A stretch of 64,000 nucleotides of DNA. It comes from Pseudomonas argentinensis. GTDB taxonomy: Bacteria > Pseudomonadota > Gammaproteobacteria > Pseudomonadales > Pseudomonadaceae. Positions 8,147 to 17,148 of the stretch are shown here, piece after piece. Within the stretch, counting starts at the first letter, position 1. Each line of letters begins with the position of its first letter. Where the stretch lies: positions 4,340,001 through 4,404,000 of the forward strand of contig NZ_CP056087.1 of the NCBI RefSeq assembly GCF_001839655.2. The letters are read 5' to 3'. The position numbers and the translations under genes are program-made. The notes below the pieces were generated by a model. The model ran no database searches. It had not been told where the DNA came from and saw nothing but the letters and a program-made list of their open reading frames with translations.

Positions 8147-9538
8147 TCAGCCACGGGCACCAGGGATCGCCAGCAGCTCGGTCAGCCCTTCATCGAGGGT
8201 GGCAAGCAGCGTGTCGACGTCGGCGGCGCTGGTGTCCGGGCAGCACAGGGTCATGTTGTGAAACGGCGTGATGAGGATGCCACGGTTGATCAGGTACAGG
8301 TGCAAGGCCATCTGCAGGCTGTCGTGGAAGGCCGCTTCGGCCTCGGCACCGGTTTTCGGCGAGGTGGCGCAGAACTGGAATTCGCAGCGCGCGCCCAGTT
8401 CGGTCACCGACCAGCTCAGGTCATGTTTGCCGATCAGCCCGCGCAGGCCGCTGGCCAGGCGTGCCGCCAGCGGCAGCATATGGTCATAGGCGGCCGGCGT
8501 CATCACCTGCTCCAGGTTCACACGCATGCAGTGCATGGCCAGGGCGTTGGCCGACAGCGTCGTGCCCATGCCGCTATGGCCGTGGCCACTGCTGGTTTCG
8601 CTGGCGTGCTGCTGGGCCAGGCGCATGGCCTGGGCCATTTCATGGCTGCAGCCGTACACCGAGCACGGCACGCCGCCGGCGATGGGTTTGCCAAGGGTGA
8701 TGAAATCCGGCTTGAGGTTCCAGGCGCGGGTGCAGCCGCCGGGGCCGGTGGAGATGGTGTGGGTTTCGTCGATGATCAGCAGGCTGCCGTATCGCTTGCT
8801 CAACTCGCGGACCTTGTCCATGAAGCCCGGCTCGGGCAACACCATGCCGATATTGGTCATCGCCGGCTCGCAGAGAATCGCTGCCACGTCGCCTTGCACG
8901 AGGGCTGCTTCCAGGGCGGCGACATCGTTGAACGGCACGGCGCGGCTGGTCTTGGCCAGGTTGCGCGCCTGGCCGATCAGGCCGCCGCGGTGCACGGTAC
9001 GGCCTTCCCTGCAGCGCACCATCACGTCGTCGACGGTGCCGTGGTAGCAGCCGTCGAATACCAGCAGCACCTTGCGGTTGGTGATCGCACGGGCCCAGCG
9101 AATCACGAAGCGGTTGGCGTCGGTGGCGGTGGTCGCCACCTGCCAGAACGGCAGGCCGAAACGCTCGGCGAGCAGTTCGCCGGCGATGATGGCGTCTTCA
9201 CCGGGCAGCATGGTGGTCAGGCCATTGGCGCCCTGCTCGGCGATGGCCTGGGCGATGGGCTCGGGCGAATGGCCGAACATGCTACCGGTGTCGCCGAGGC
9301 AGAAGTCGATGTACGCGTGGCCGTCGACATCATGAAAGCGCGCGCCCTTGGCATGGCTGACGAACAGCGCGCTGGGCATCGACCAGTCGCTCATCCAGTG
9401 CATCGGTACGCCGCCGAACAGCGATTTGCGCGCACGTTTGGCCAGCTCGACGGATTTCGGGTTGCGCTGCAGAAAACGCTCGCGCTCGCGGGCGGCGAAG
9501 GTTTCGACGGCTTTATCGTTGATGCCACTCGGGGACAT
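8147..9538 (-). CDS. Class III PLP-dependent aminotransferase, GSA-aminomutase-like
   Basis: 463-residue fold-type I aminotransferase resembling glutamate-1-semialdehyde aminomutase relatives. The PLP-binding Asp is in IIDETH (D257) and the Schiff-base lysine in TLGKPIAGG (K284). AGGAG lies a few bases before ATG 9538; an upstream in-frame extension overlaps the intergenic region and the SDR gene and is rejected. It follows two SDR genes and precedes the gamma-glutamylpolyamine synthetase-like gene on the same strand. Real HemL is excluded by context and by the missing HemL-type N-terminus; an omega-amino acid or amino-alcohol substrate is plausible. Confidence 0.87.
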   Translation of the reverse strand: MSPSGINDKAVETFAARERERFLQRNPKSVELAKRARKSLFGGVPMHWMSDWSMPSALFVSHAKGARFHDVDGHAYIDFCLGDTGSMFGHSPEPIAQAIAEQGANGLTTMLPGEDAIIAGELLAERFGLPFWQVATTATDANRFVIRWARAITNRKVLLVFDGCYHGTVDDVMVRCREGRTVHRGGLIGQARNLAKTSRAVPFNDVAALEAALVQGDVAAILCEPAMTNIGMVLPEPGFMDKVRELSKRYGSLLIIDETHTISTGPGGCTRAWNLKPDFITLGKPIAGGVPCSVYGCSHEMAQAMRLAQQHASETSSGHGHSGMGTTLSANALAMHCMRVNLEQVMTPAAYDHMLPLAARLASGLRGLIGKHDLSWSVTELGARCEFQFCATSPKTGAEAEAAFHDSLQMALHLYLINRGILITPFHNMTLCCPDTSAADVDTLLATLDEGLTELLAIPGARG

Positions 9539-9578
9539 GGTGAGGCTCCTGTTGTTGTCAATCGGGTCGGCGCAACAT

Positions 9579-10334
9579 TCAGTTGCCGGCCGACACACCA
9601 CAGTCGATGGCCAGGTCGGCGCCAGTGATCGAGCGCGCGCCGCTCTGGCAGAGAAAGAACGCCAGGTCGGCCACTTCGCCGGGCTGGATAAAGCGCGCCG
9701 CCTCGCCCTGCGGGTACTTGGCCAGCAGCGCCTGGTAATAGGCGGCCGGGTCGCCATTGCCGTAACGCTCGGCCTGGAACCTGAGCATCGGGGTTTCCAC
9801 GTCGCCCGGTGACAGGCTGTTGCAGCGCACGCCAGCGGGGGCCAGGTCGAGGGCCAGGGCCCTGGTCATCAGGGTTACCGCGCCCTTGCTGGCGCAGTAC
9901 GCGGCGGCGTTGCGATTGCCCTGGCGACCGGCGTCGCTGGAGATGTTGACGATGGCGCCCCTGCTCTCGCGCAGCGCCGGGATGCTGGCCGAGCACATGA
10001 AGAAGGTGGCCTTGAGGTTCACATCCAGCACGAGGTCGAAGTCTTCTTCGCTGAACGATTCCACCGGCCCCTCGCGCCATACGCCGGCGCAGTTGACCAG
10101 GGCATCCAGCCGGCCGCTGACGGCGAGCAGCGCCGCGACCACCTCGCGGCAGGCGCCGGGCCTGCGAATGTCGGCGGCGTGGGCGCCGGCCAGCTTGCCT
10201 GCGGCCTGCTGGGCGCAGAGCGCAGCGGCGTCCAGATCGGTGCCGAACACCGTCCAGCCGCCCGCATCGAAACGCTCGCACATGGCCTGACCGATACCGC
10301 CGAGGGCACCGGTGATCAGAACGACGGGTTGCAT
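9579..10334 (-). CDS. SDR-family NAD(P)-dependent oxidoreductase
   Basis: 251-residue classical short-chain dehydrogenase. The cofactor motif TGALGGIG lies at residues 8-15, NCAG at the end of beta4, and the catalytic Ser/Tyr/Lys set in NISSDAG and YCASKG. ATG 10334 is preferred over the GTG 9 bases upstream because GAGGAG is 8 nt from the ATG. It lies between the second SDR gene and the aminotransferase, all leftward, so probably oxidises an alcohol intermediate of the same pathway. Confidence 0.9.
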   Translation of the reverse strand: MQPVVLITGALGGIGQAMCERFDAGGWTVFGTDLDAAALCAQQAAGKLAGAHAADIRRPGACREVVAALLAVSGRLDALVNCAGVWREGPVESFSEEDFDLVLDVNLKATFFMCSASIPALRESRGAIVNISSDAGRQGNRNAAAYCASKGAVTLMTRALALDLAPAGVRCNSLSPGDVETPMLRFQAERYGNGDPAAYYQALLAKYPQGEAARFIQPGEVADLAFFLCQSGARSITGADLAIDCGVSAGN

Positions 10335-10393
10335 CAGGTTCACTCCTCGGCCCGCGGGCCGTTCGAGAAGATAGAAAGTAAGAGAGTTGGCGC

Positions 10394-11170
10394 TCAGGGC
10401 GCCTTGTTCTCGATCAAACTGTTACCGCCATCGATCACCAGCGTCTCGCCGGTGATGTAGCTGGCTTCCGGCGAAGCCAGGAAGGCCACCGCGGCGGCGA
10501 CTTCCTCGGGATGGCCGGCGCGGCCCACCGGCACGTAGGCGGCGGCCCGTTGTTCTTCCGGCTGGGTGGCGCCGGTGGCGATCCAGCCCGGCGCTACCGA
10601 GTTGACGGTGATGCCCTGCCCGGCCACTTCCAGCGCCAACGACAGGTTGAAGCCGACCATCCCGGCCTTGGCCGCGCTGTAGCCGGCCTCACCGGGGTTG
10701 CCGACCCTGGTGCCGGTCACCGAGCTGACGTGCACCACGCGGCCATAGCCTCGCTGCTGCATGCCAGGCAACACGGCGCGGGTGAGCAGGAAGGCAGTGG
10801 TCAGGTTGCGCGAGATGGACAGGTTCCAGACATCGAGGCTCATCTTGGCGACTTCGACGAAAGGCTCCGGGCTGCCCTGTATGGCCATGCCGGCGTTGTT
10901 GACGAGGATGTCGATGCGCCCCCAGCAGGCCTCGGCCCAGCTGGCGAAGGCCTGCACCTGGGCTTCGTCGGTGAGGTCGACCGCACGGCCTTCGGCCTCG
11001 AAACCGGCGGCGCGCAATTCGGTCACCCGCTCGGCGATGCGCGGGCTGCTGGCGGTGACGATCAGTTTCACCCCAGCCGTGCCGAGCCGACGCGCAATGG
11101 CCATGCCGATGCCACTCTCGCTGCCGGCACCGCTGATCAACGCCACCTGGCCCGCCATCGCCCTGAACAT
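10394..11170 (-). CDS. SDR-family NAD(P)-dependent oxidoreductase
   Basis: 258-residue classical SDR with the variant glycine motif SGAGSESGIG near the N-terminus, NNAG, and catalytic HVSSVTG and YSAAKAG. The C-terminal ITGETLVIDGG is typical of FabG-like SDRs. ATG 11170 is preceded by GAGG; an upstream in-frame extension would cross the LysR promoter region. First gene of the leftward SDR-SDR-aminotransferase-glutamyl ligase run, and divergent from a LysR gene 92 bp away that probably controls it. Confidence 0.9.
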   Translation of the reverse strand: MFRAMAGQVALISGAGSESGIGMAIARRLGTAGVKLIVTASSPRIAERVTELRAAGFEAEGRAVDLTDEAQVQAFASWAEACWGRIDILVNNAGMAIQGSPEPFVEVAKMSLDVWNLSISRNLTTAFLLTRAVLPGMQQRGYGRVVHVSSVTGTRVGNPGEAGYSAAKAGMVGFNLSLALEVAGQGITVNSVAPGWIATGATQPEEQRAAAYVPVGRAGHPEEVAAAVAFLASPEASYITGETLVIDGGNSLIENKAP

Positions 11171-11221
11171 ACCCGCCTCACCACACCGGTCTTGATGGGG
11201 GTGGATGCTAGGCGCATAAAG

Positions 11222-11248
11222 CTGATACAAAAAGACAACCGTTATCAG
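11222..11248. promoter_or_regulatory. Candidate LysR operator (CTGATA-N15-TATCAG)
   Basis: A 6-bp perfect inverted repeat CTGATA ... TATCAG separated by 15 bp lies between the divergent SDR and LysR genes, just before the LysR start. The spacing and position fit a LysR-type site. Confidence 0.4.
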
Positions 11249-11262
11249 GAAAACTGACAACC

Positions 11263-12165
11263 ATGATCTTCACCAGCGAATCGCTAAGGGTGTTTCTCGC
11301 CGTTATCGACCAGGGTTCGTTTTCCGCGGCCGCCCGCACCCTGGGCCGGGTGCCTTCGGCGGTGAACATGGCGGTGTCGCAGCTGGAGGCGGAGCTTGAC
11401 CTGCCCCTCTTCGATCGCTCGACCCGCAAGGCGCTGCCTACCCCCGCGGCCCGCGCCCTGGAGCCCCAGGCCCGGCAGGTGGCCAGCCAGCTGAACCTGC
11501 TCGACGCCCACGCCCTGCAGCTGCACAAGGGCCTGGAACGGCGGCTGGTGCTGGCCATGGCGCCGGAACTGCAGACCGGCGCCTGGAGCCGCCCGCTGAC
11601 CACCCTGGCCCGGGAATTCCCGACCCTGGAGATCGAGATCCGCTCGGCTGCGCAGACCGATGCGGTGCGCATGATCCATGACGGCAGCGCGCACGTGGCG
11701 CTGATGTTCGAGCGCCCCGGCATCGACGAGCGCGAAGCTTTCGCCGAGGCCGGCAGCCAGCTGCTCACCGCGGTGGCGGCGCCGGGCTATCCGTTCGACA
11801 GTGAAGGCAAGCGGCTGGACGCCGGGCAGATGGCCGACACCCGGCAGATCGTGGTGGCCAGCGGTGACCCCAAGGCCTCGGAGCCGCAGATCGTGCTGTC
11901 CCACCGGGTGTGGCTCACCGATAGCTACATGGCCACCCTCGACCTGGTGCAGGCCGGCATGGGCTGGGCCTACCTGCCCCATCCGCTGGTGCAGCCGATG
12001 ATCGACTCGGGCGCGCTGGCCGCGGTGAAGTTCGACAATATGGCCAGCCAGATCCGCCTGTGGGTGGACGTGATCTGGTACAAGAGCCGCCCGCTGGGCC
12101 TGGGTGCGCGGCGCTACCTGCAGCTGCTGCGCGAGCAGGTCGAAGCCGGCCCGGCGCGCTCCTGA
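11263..12165 (+). CDS. LysR-family transcriptional regulator
   Basis: 300-residue LysR-type regulator with the N-terminal winged helix SFSAAARTLGRVPSAVNMAVSQLEAELDLPLFDRS and a C-terminal effector-binding domain. PSAVNMAVSQLE replaces the more common QPAVSxxIxxLE core. Divergent from the SDR/aminotransferase/glutamyl-ligase cluster and therefore its likely regulator. Confidence 0.9.
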   Translation: MIFTSESLRVFLAVIDQGSFSAAARTLGRVPSAVNMAVSQLEAELDLPLFDRSTRKALPTPAARALEPQARQVASQLNLLDAHALQLHKGLERRLVLAMAPELQTGAWSRPLTTLAREFPTLEIEIRSAAQTDAVRMIHDGSAHVALMFERPGIDEREAFAEAGSQLLTAVAAPGYPFDSEGKRLDAGQMADTRQIVVASGDPKASEPQIVLSHRVWLTDSYMATLDLVQAGMGWAYLPHPLVQPMIDSGALAAVKFDNMASQIRLWVDVIWYKSRPLGLGARRYLQLLREQVEAGPARS

Positions 12166-12194
12166 CGCGCTCGGTGAACCAGGCGCTTGACGGG

Positions 12195-12830
12195 CTAAGC
12201 GCCGACCGTGGGTGAGCGGCGCCGGCTGGTGCCGGGCCGCGGTGGGCCTTGTCGAGCTCGCAAGAGGGGCGCCGCGCAAGGGCCGGGTGTCCAGCCGAGC
12301 TGCCGTTCCAGGGTCTCGCGCAGCGCGGTAGCCACGAATCGCGGCGTGGCGCATACATAGTGCTCGGCGTGGCGCCGGCGTTGCTCGGGCAGTGCCTGCA
12401 GGTACTGCAGCGCTTCTTCGATGCTCGGGATGCGCCCGTTCTCGCCCTGAAACCGCGGCGGCAGGGCTGTCCAAACCACTCCGTCCAGCCCCTGGGCCCG
12501 CGCCCAGGCAGCGATCGATCGGGCATGGGGCAGTTGGGGATCGAGCGTGCCCTGGGCCACGCTGCCTACCGACCAGGGCTGGGACGACGGGATCTTCTCG
12601 CGCTGGCGCAACAGCTCACGGGCACAGGCCATCGAGTCGCTGCGCATCAGCGACCACATCACCCGGGTCACGGGGGCTGTGCTGCAGATGACGGTGGCCA
12701 GCTCGCCGCCATCAGACTCACGGGCAAAGTCGATGGGCAGGTCCGGGCCATCACGGCGCCAACGGGCTTCAACCGGCAGAACGCCGGGCTTCCAGATCAA
12801 CGACCCCCATCCCAGACAGGCAATTCTCAT
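12195..12830 (-). CDS. Gamma-glutamylcyclotransferase-fold protein
   Basis: 211 residues starting at ATG 12830 (MRIACLGWGSLIW). The N-terminal G-W-G-S-L motif is the substrate-loop signature of the gamma-glutamylcyclotransferase (AIG2/BtrG) fold. The C-terminal 30 residues are Arg/Pro-rich and look like extended read-through rather than conserved sequence, so the original stop may have been lost. It stands alone and converges on the LysR gene. Whether it acts on glutamyl-amines from the neighbouring ligase cluster is attractive but unproven. Confidence 0.7.
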   Translation of the reverse strand: MRIACLGWGSLIWKPGVLPVEARWRRDGPDLPIDFARESDGGELATVICSTAPVTRVMWSLMRSDSMACARELLRQREKIPSSQPWSVGSVAQGTLDPQLPHARSIAAWARAQGLDGVVWTALPPRFQGENGRIPSIEEALQYLQALPEQRRRHAEHYVCATPRFVATALRETLERQLGWTPGPCAAPLLRARQGPPRPGTSRRRSPTVGA

Positions 12831-12927
12831 ACGCCTCGAATCCAACGCAGCCGACAAGTGTTGAATCTGACCTGCCCGAGCGCCGTGCTGTTCAAGGCAT
12901 CACGGCCGGTTGCCTGGCGACCTGATG

Positions 12928-14475
12928 TTACCGGGAGGCCAGCACCACGCGGTTGCGACCACTGCCCTTGGCGGCGTAGAGCGCCTGGTCGGCGGCCGCC
13001 ACCATGGCCTCGGGATCGGCGAAGTCCACGCCAGGAATACCCGTGACCACGCCGATGCTCACGGTGACCTGATCATAGGCGGACTGGCGATGCTCGATAC
13101 CCAGGCGCTGCACCGCTTCACGCACCTGTTCGGCCATGCTCAACGCCTGCTCGGCGGACACGCCCGGCAGCACGATGGCCATCTCCTCGCCGCCGTAGCG
13201 GGCCACCAGATCGCCCTCGCGGCGTACTCGCGCGCGCATCGCCTTGCTGACTTCGATCAGCGCCTGGTCGCCGCGCTGGTGCCCATAGGCATCGTTGTAG
13301 CCCTTGAAGAAATCCACGTCGACCAGGGCGAAGGCCAGCGGCGTGCCGTCGCTGCGGCCGCGTTGGAACACACTGGCCAGGTAGCCGTCGAGATGGCGTC
13401 GGTTGGCCAGGCCGGTAAGGCCGTCTTCGGCGGCGAGGGTTTTCAGGGTGCTGTTGGCCGTAGCCAGGGACTGGTGGGCGGCCTGCAGTTCGACCGCCAT
13501 GGCCGACTGCCGGCCCAGCGCTCGCAGTACCAGCAGGCCCATGATGCCAACGCCCAGCACGGCGGCCAGGGCGAAACTCCACATCGTCCAGGCGCGTTGT
13601 CGCCAGGCGGCCAGCGCCTGTTCCTCGGGCGTGGCCACCGCCACCAGCATCGGGTACTTGAGGCTGGCGTCGAAGCCATAGACCCGCCGCACGCCGTCGA
13701 CGATGGCGGTGAGGGTGACGGCCCCCCTGGGGGTGCCCTGGTTGATGGCCTGGAGCATCGGACTCTGGGAAATATTGGTCAGGTAAGTCTGCGCATCGCT
13801 CTGCGAGCGGGCGAGGATGGTGCCGTCGCGCTTGGCCAACACCACGATGCCCTGCTCGCCAAGCGGCAGCGAGCGATAGAGCGTGCGGAACCGCTCGACG
13901 CTGAGGGTAGCCAGGGCAACCCCCTGGAAGCTGCCGTCAGCGTCGTAGATGCCCTTGGAAAAGGTGATGACCCATTGCCCGGTGGTCTTGCCCCTTATCG
14001 GCTGACCGATGTAAAGCGCGCTGCCCGAGCCCTGGCGGTGGTGCTGAAAGTACAGGCGATCGGCATTGTTCAGCGTATGGGCTTCGGCATTGGTGGCCAG
14101 AAAGTACTGCCCCCTGGCGTCGGACATGTACAGGCCGTCCAGCTCGCCCAGCTCGCGTATCTGGGCTCGGGCCACCTGATTCAGCTCGCCGATGTTGGCC
14201 TCGCCGTGCCCGCCGGAGCGGTACATGGAGATCAGAGCGGTAAGCAGGGTATCGGCGACCCGAATGGTCGATTCGGCCTGGCTGTTCAGCGCAGCGGCCA
14301 GGGTCTGCATGGCCTCGGTGTTCGTGGCCATGGCCTGGGACTTGTCCCAGCGCACGTGCAGGGCGGTGGACAGCAACAGCACGCCACAGACGAAAATCAC
14401 CGCGGCGATCAGCAGCCCGCGCGGATTGCCGGCGGCCGAAGGCAGGTCGAACTGTCGCCGGCCGGAATCATGCAC
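12928..14475 (-). CDS. Membrane diguanylate cyclase (dCache-GGDEF)
   Basis: 515 residues. TM1 lies at about residues 20-40, then a roughly 250-residue periplasmic double-Cache sensor domain, TM2 near residues 298-318, a short helix and a C-terminal GGDEF domain. The active site reads RYGGEEM, with the second Glu intact, and an inhibitory I-site REGD precedes it by five residues, so the enzyme should make c-di-GMP and be product-inhibited. The Cache domain implies a small extracellular ligand. Single-gene unit; the only evident cyclase in the window, opposite in action to BifA. Confidence 0.92.
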   Translation of the reverse strand: MHDSGRRQFDLPSAAGNPRGLLIAAVIFVCGVLLLSTALHVRWDKSQAMATNTEAMQTLAAALNSQAESTIRVADTLLTALISMYRSGGHGEANIGELNQVARAQIRELGELDGLYMSDARGQYFLATNAEAHTLNNADRLYFQHHRQGSGSALYIGQPIRGKTTGQWVITFSKGIYDADGSFQGVALATLSVERFRTLYRSLPLGEQGIVVLAKRDGTILARSQSDAQTYLTNISQSPMLQAINQGTPRGAVTLTAIVDGVRRVYGFDASLKYPMLVAVATPEEQALAAWRQRAWTMWSFALAAVLGVGIMGLLVLRALGRQSAMAVELQAAHQSLATANSTLKTLAAEDGLTGLANRRHLDGYLASVFQRGRSDGTPLAFALVDVDFFKGYNDAYGHQRGDQALIEVSKAMRARVRREGDLVARYGGEEMAIVLPGVSAEQALSMAEQVREAVQRLGIEHRQSAYDQVTVSIGVVTGIPGVDFADPEAMVAAADQALYAAKGSGRNRVVLASR

Positions 14476-14628
14476 CTCTGGTTACCCCTATTCGCCGCCG
14501 CGCCACTGCATCGCTCCCTGTTGCCGCCCCGGCTGTCGGTCGACAATCCACTATCGGGGCCGGCGCGCACAGCGTACGCACAGATGGGCGCGGCGCCCAG
14601 CCCCCTGCCCCGGTAAGCACCGCCTCGC

Positions 14629-14991
14629 TCACGCCCCGGAACCCTGGGGCCCAGCGCCTTCACCCGGCAGGGTGTCGAACCAGTCGGCGTAGGGGCTGTT
14701 GCTGACCAGATGGCGGTTGTAGTCCGGGGCGCCATCGCGCCACCACACCGGGCCACGCTCACCCAGCGCCACCTTGGCGGCCTGCACCTGGGCCCGCGCC
14801 TGCTTGAGCGAAGCGGCATCGTCCGCCGCCTTGGCGGCCTTGACCAGACGCCGCGCGTCCATCAGTTGGCCGACCAGCGCCTGGCGCTGCGGCTCGTCCA
14901 AGGCGGGGCTGGATAAGCGCCACAGCCGGCCCCTGACGATCAGGTAGCGGCCGTCGGGGGTGGTCAGCGTTGCCGCGTCATGGCGGCTCAT
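14629..14991 (-). CDS. Conserved hypothetical small protein
   Basis: 120 residues with a beta-type N-terminus (TPDGRYLIVRGRLWR) followed by an Ala/Lys/Gln-rich amphipathic helical stretch (about residues 40-80) and a C-terminal WWRDGAPDYNRHL segment. No signal peptide or TM. Composition and codon use match real genes here. I have the impression of similar short proteins in other pseudomonads but cannot name a function. Confidence 0.6.
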   Translation of the reverse strand: MSRHDAATLTTPDGRYLIVRGRLWRLSSPALDEPQRQALVGQLMDARRLVKAAKAADDAASLKQARAQVQAAKVALGERGPVWWRDGAPDYNRHLVSNSPYADWFDTLPGEGAGPQGSGA

Positions 14992-15254
14992 CGGGTTGCC
15001 GAACCGCGGGCACCAAGCCTGGTGCCTGGGTGCCCACGGCTCGCCCGGGTGGTGCGGTGACTGCTATGCATTGGCCTCGCCGTCGATTGAGGTGTATCCA
15101 AAATCGACCAGCGCGGCGGCGCGGAAGTTTAACCCATGCCGAATCAGGCGAGACAGGCGGCGCTGGCGCCCGTAAGCTTGGCGGCCTGTCCCGCCCTCTG
15201 GCCGGGCTGGCACCCCGGTGCTGGCGGGCCCAGCAGCCACTTGAAGCCTTGCCT

Positions 15255-16505
15255 ATGAAAACCAGCACACCCGACCTCCCTGCCGACCCGACCCTTGCTC
15301 CCTCCCCCCAGCCCCACGGCTTTCTGTTGCCGGTGGTGGGCGCCGCCGCGTTCTCGCACCTGCTCAATGACCTGATCCAGTCGGTGATGCCCGCCGTTTA
15401 CCCGATGCTCAAGACCCAGTTCGCGCTGAGCTTCGCGCAGATCGGCTGGCTCGGCCTGGTCTACCAGATCACCGCCTCGCTGCTGCAGCCGTGGATCGGC
15501 ATGTACACCGACAAGCACCCCAAGCCCTATCTGCTGCCCTCGGGCATGCTGATGACCTTTATCGGCATTGCCCTGCTCGCCTTCGCCAGCAGCTACGAGA
15601 TGCTGTTGCTGTCGGCCGCGGTGGTCGGCATAGGCTCGGCGACCTTCCATCCGGAAGCCTCGCGCATCGCGCGGATGGCCTCGGGTGGGCGCTTCGGCAC
15701 CGCGCAATCGACCTTTCAGGTCGGCGGCAACTCGGGCTCGGCCCTGGGCCCGCTGCTGGCTGCCGCCATCGTCATCCCCTACGGCCAGCACGCCATCGCC
15801 TGGTTCATGCTGGCCGCCGCCCTGGCGATCTTCGTGCTCTGCCGCCTGACCATCTGGAGCGTCCATCATGGCCAGGCCAAGCTGAAGAGCCTGGCCAGCA
15901 AGCAGACGGTGGGCCTGAACCGCGCCCAGGTGATCCAGGCGATCGCGGTGATCTGCGTGCTGATGTTCGCCAAGTTCGTGTACATCGCCGCGTTCACCAA
16001 CTTCTTTACCTTCTACCTGATCGAGCGCTTCGCCATGGGCGTTCAGCAGAGCCAGATCTACCTGTTCATCTTTCTCGCCGCGGTGGCAGTGGGCACCTTT
16101 GCCGGCGGCCCGGTGGGCGACCGTATCGGCCGCAAGGCGGTGATCTGGATCTCCTTCATGGGCGTGGCACCCTTCGCCCTGGCCCTGCCCTACGTCGGCG
16201 CCACGGCAACCGCGGTGCTGGCGATCATGATCGGCCTGGTGATGTCCTCGGCCTTCGCCGCCCTGGTGGTCTATGCCCAGGAGGCGGTGCCGGGGCGCGT
16301 CGGCATGGTGTCGGGGCTGATGTTCGGCCTGATGTTCGGCATTGGCGGCATTGGCGCAGCCGGCCTGGGCGAGCTGGCCGACGTGCACGGCATCGTCTGG
16401 GTCTACCACCTGGTGTCCTTGCTGCCGCTGCTGGGCCTGGCCACTGCCCTGCTGCCACGCACCCGGCCGCTCAAGCCGCAGGCGCCAGCGCCGGCAGGCC
16501 GCTAA
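15255..16505 (+). CDS. MFS exporter, fosmidomycin-resistance (Fsr)-like
   Basis: 416-residue major facilitator with about 12 TM helices. The sequence HLLNDLIQSVMPAVYPMLK in TM1 and GSATFHPEASRIAR in TM4/5 are characteristic of the fosmidomycin-resistance Fsr branch. ATG 15255 gives the family-like N-terminus; an upstream in-frame extension has no family resemblance. It probably exports a drug or metabolite. The 260-bp gap upstream holds no recognisable gene or strong motif. Confidence 0.87.
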   Translation: MKTSTPDLPADPTLAPSPQPHGFLLPVVGAAAFSHLLNDLIQSVMPAVYPMLKTQFALSFAQIGWLGLVYQITASLLQPWIGMYTDKHPKPYLLPSGMLMTFIGIALLAFASSYEMLLLSAAVVGIGSATFHPEASRIARMASGGRFGTAQSTFQVGGNSGSALGPLLAAAIVIPYGQHAIAWFMLAAALAIFVLCRLTIWSVHHGQAKLKSLASKQTVGLNRAQVIQAIAVICVLMFAKFVYIAAFTNFFTFYLIERFAMGVQQSQIYLFIFLAAVAVGTFAGGPVGDRIGRKAVIWISFMGVAPFALALPYVGATATAVLAIMIGLVMSSAFAALVVYAQEAVPGRVGMVSGLMFGLMFGIGGIGAAGLGELADVHGIVWVYHLVSLLPLLGLATALLPRTRPLKPQAPAPAGR

Positions 16506-16971
16506 GCCGCTGCCTGCAGCTCATAGTGCAGGTAGCCGAGGGCATTGGTCCCGACTTCAGCGAACCCTGCCCGCGCGTAAAGCTGCCGGGCCGGGTTATC
16601 GCTACGCACGTGCAGGCTCAGCGTCACGAAGCCTGCCGCGCGCTCTCGACATAGGCCGCGACCAGCAGCTGGCCGATCCCCCAGCGCCGATACGCCTCGC
16701 TGACATGCAGGGTACACAGCTCCGCATGCCCTGCTCGTCGGCTCATAACGAATAGCTGACGAGCTGGTCATCGACACAGGCGACGGTCAGTCGCTCGAAG
16801 TTCTCGACCTACTGGCCGAGGTGCCGCTCGGCCGCCCTCTGCCAGGCGCTCGCGCTGCGGCTCCCCCTGGCGGATATAGCCCAGCTCGCCCCGGTAGATC
16901 GCCGACAGAGCGGTGACCCGCGCGGGCCTCAGCACAGGCCTCGAGTCGCCGGCCGCGGGTTGGCAAATCAT
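16502..16971 (-). pseudogene. GNAT N-acetyltransferase, decayed by frameshifts and a stop
   Basis: Pieces of one GNAT protein are spread over different leftward frames. Reading from ATG 16971, the N-terminal region (MICQPA..., GELGYIRQGEP) runs in one frame. A second frame with a TAG inside it carries ENFERLTVACVDDQL. A further frame carries ELCTLHVSEAYRRWGIGQLLVAAY, the acetyl-CoA loop, and the last frame carries LHVRSDNPARQLYARAGFAEVG to the stop at 16502. At least three frame changes and one internal stop are needed to rebuild a protein of about 155 residues. The end overlaps the Fsr-like gene stop by 4 bp. Not functional as it stands. Confidence 0.85.
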
Positions 16972-17089
16972 GGGATGCCCTCGTTGCACGGCGTCGGATG
17001 GCTGACGCCCATTGCTTTCCAATCGATAAACCCTTGATGAATCGACGAATTCAAGCAGCAGGCTTTGTCATCCAGACACGTCTTTTGAT

Positions 17090-17108
17090 TATAATAATAA
17101 CGATTATC
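17090..17108. promoter_or_regulatory. Fur box
   Basis: 19-bp AT-rich sequence matching the consensus Fur box (GATAATGATAATCATTATC) at about 15 of 19 positions, with further ATCATAA-type half sites just downstream. It lies 40 bp before the TonB-dependent receptor start, where it would overlap the promoter. Confidence 0.8.
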
Positions 17109-17148
17109 ACAATCATAACGCATACCACTCGCTTATCAGGGATCCCTT

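Noticed and set aside
8105..9628. Long rightward frame opposite the aminotransferase gene
   Set aside because: Composition typical of an antisense shadow; the leftward frame has complete aminotransferase motifs.
9579..10343. GTG start for the first SDR gene
   Set aside because: GAGGAG would directly abut the GTG; the ATG three codons later is correctly spaced.
12910..14616. 568-codon rightward frame opposite the diguanylate cyclase
   Set aside because: No recognisable domain; the leftward frame contains an intact Cache-GGDEF protein.
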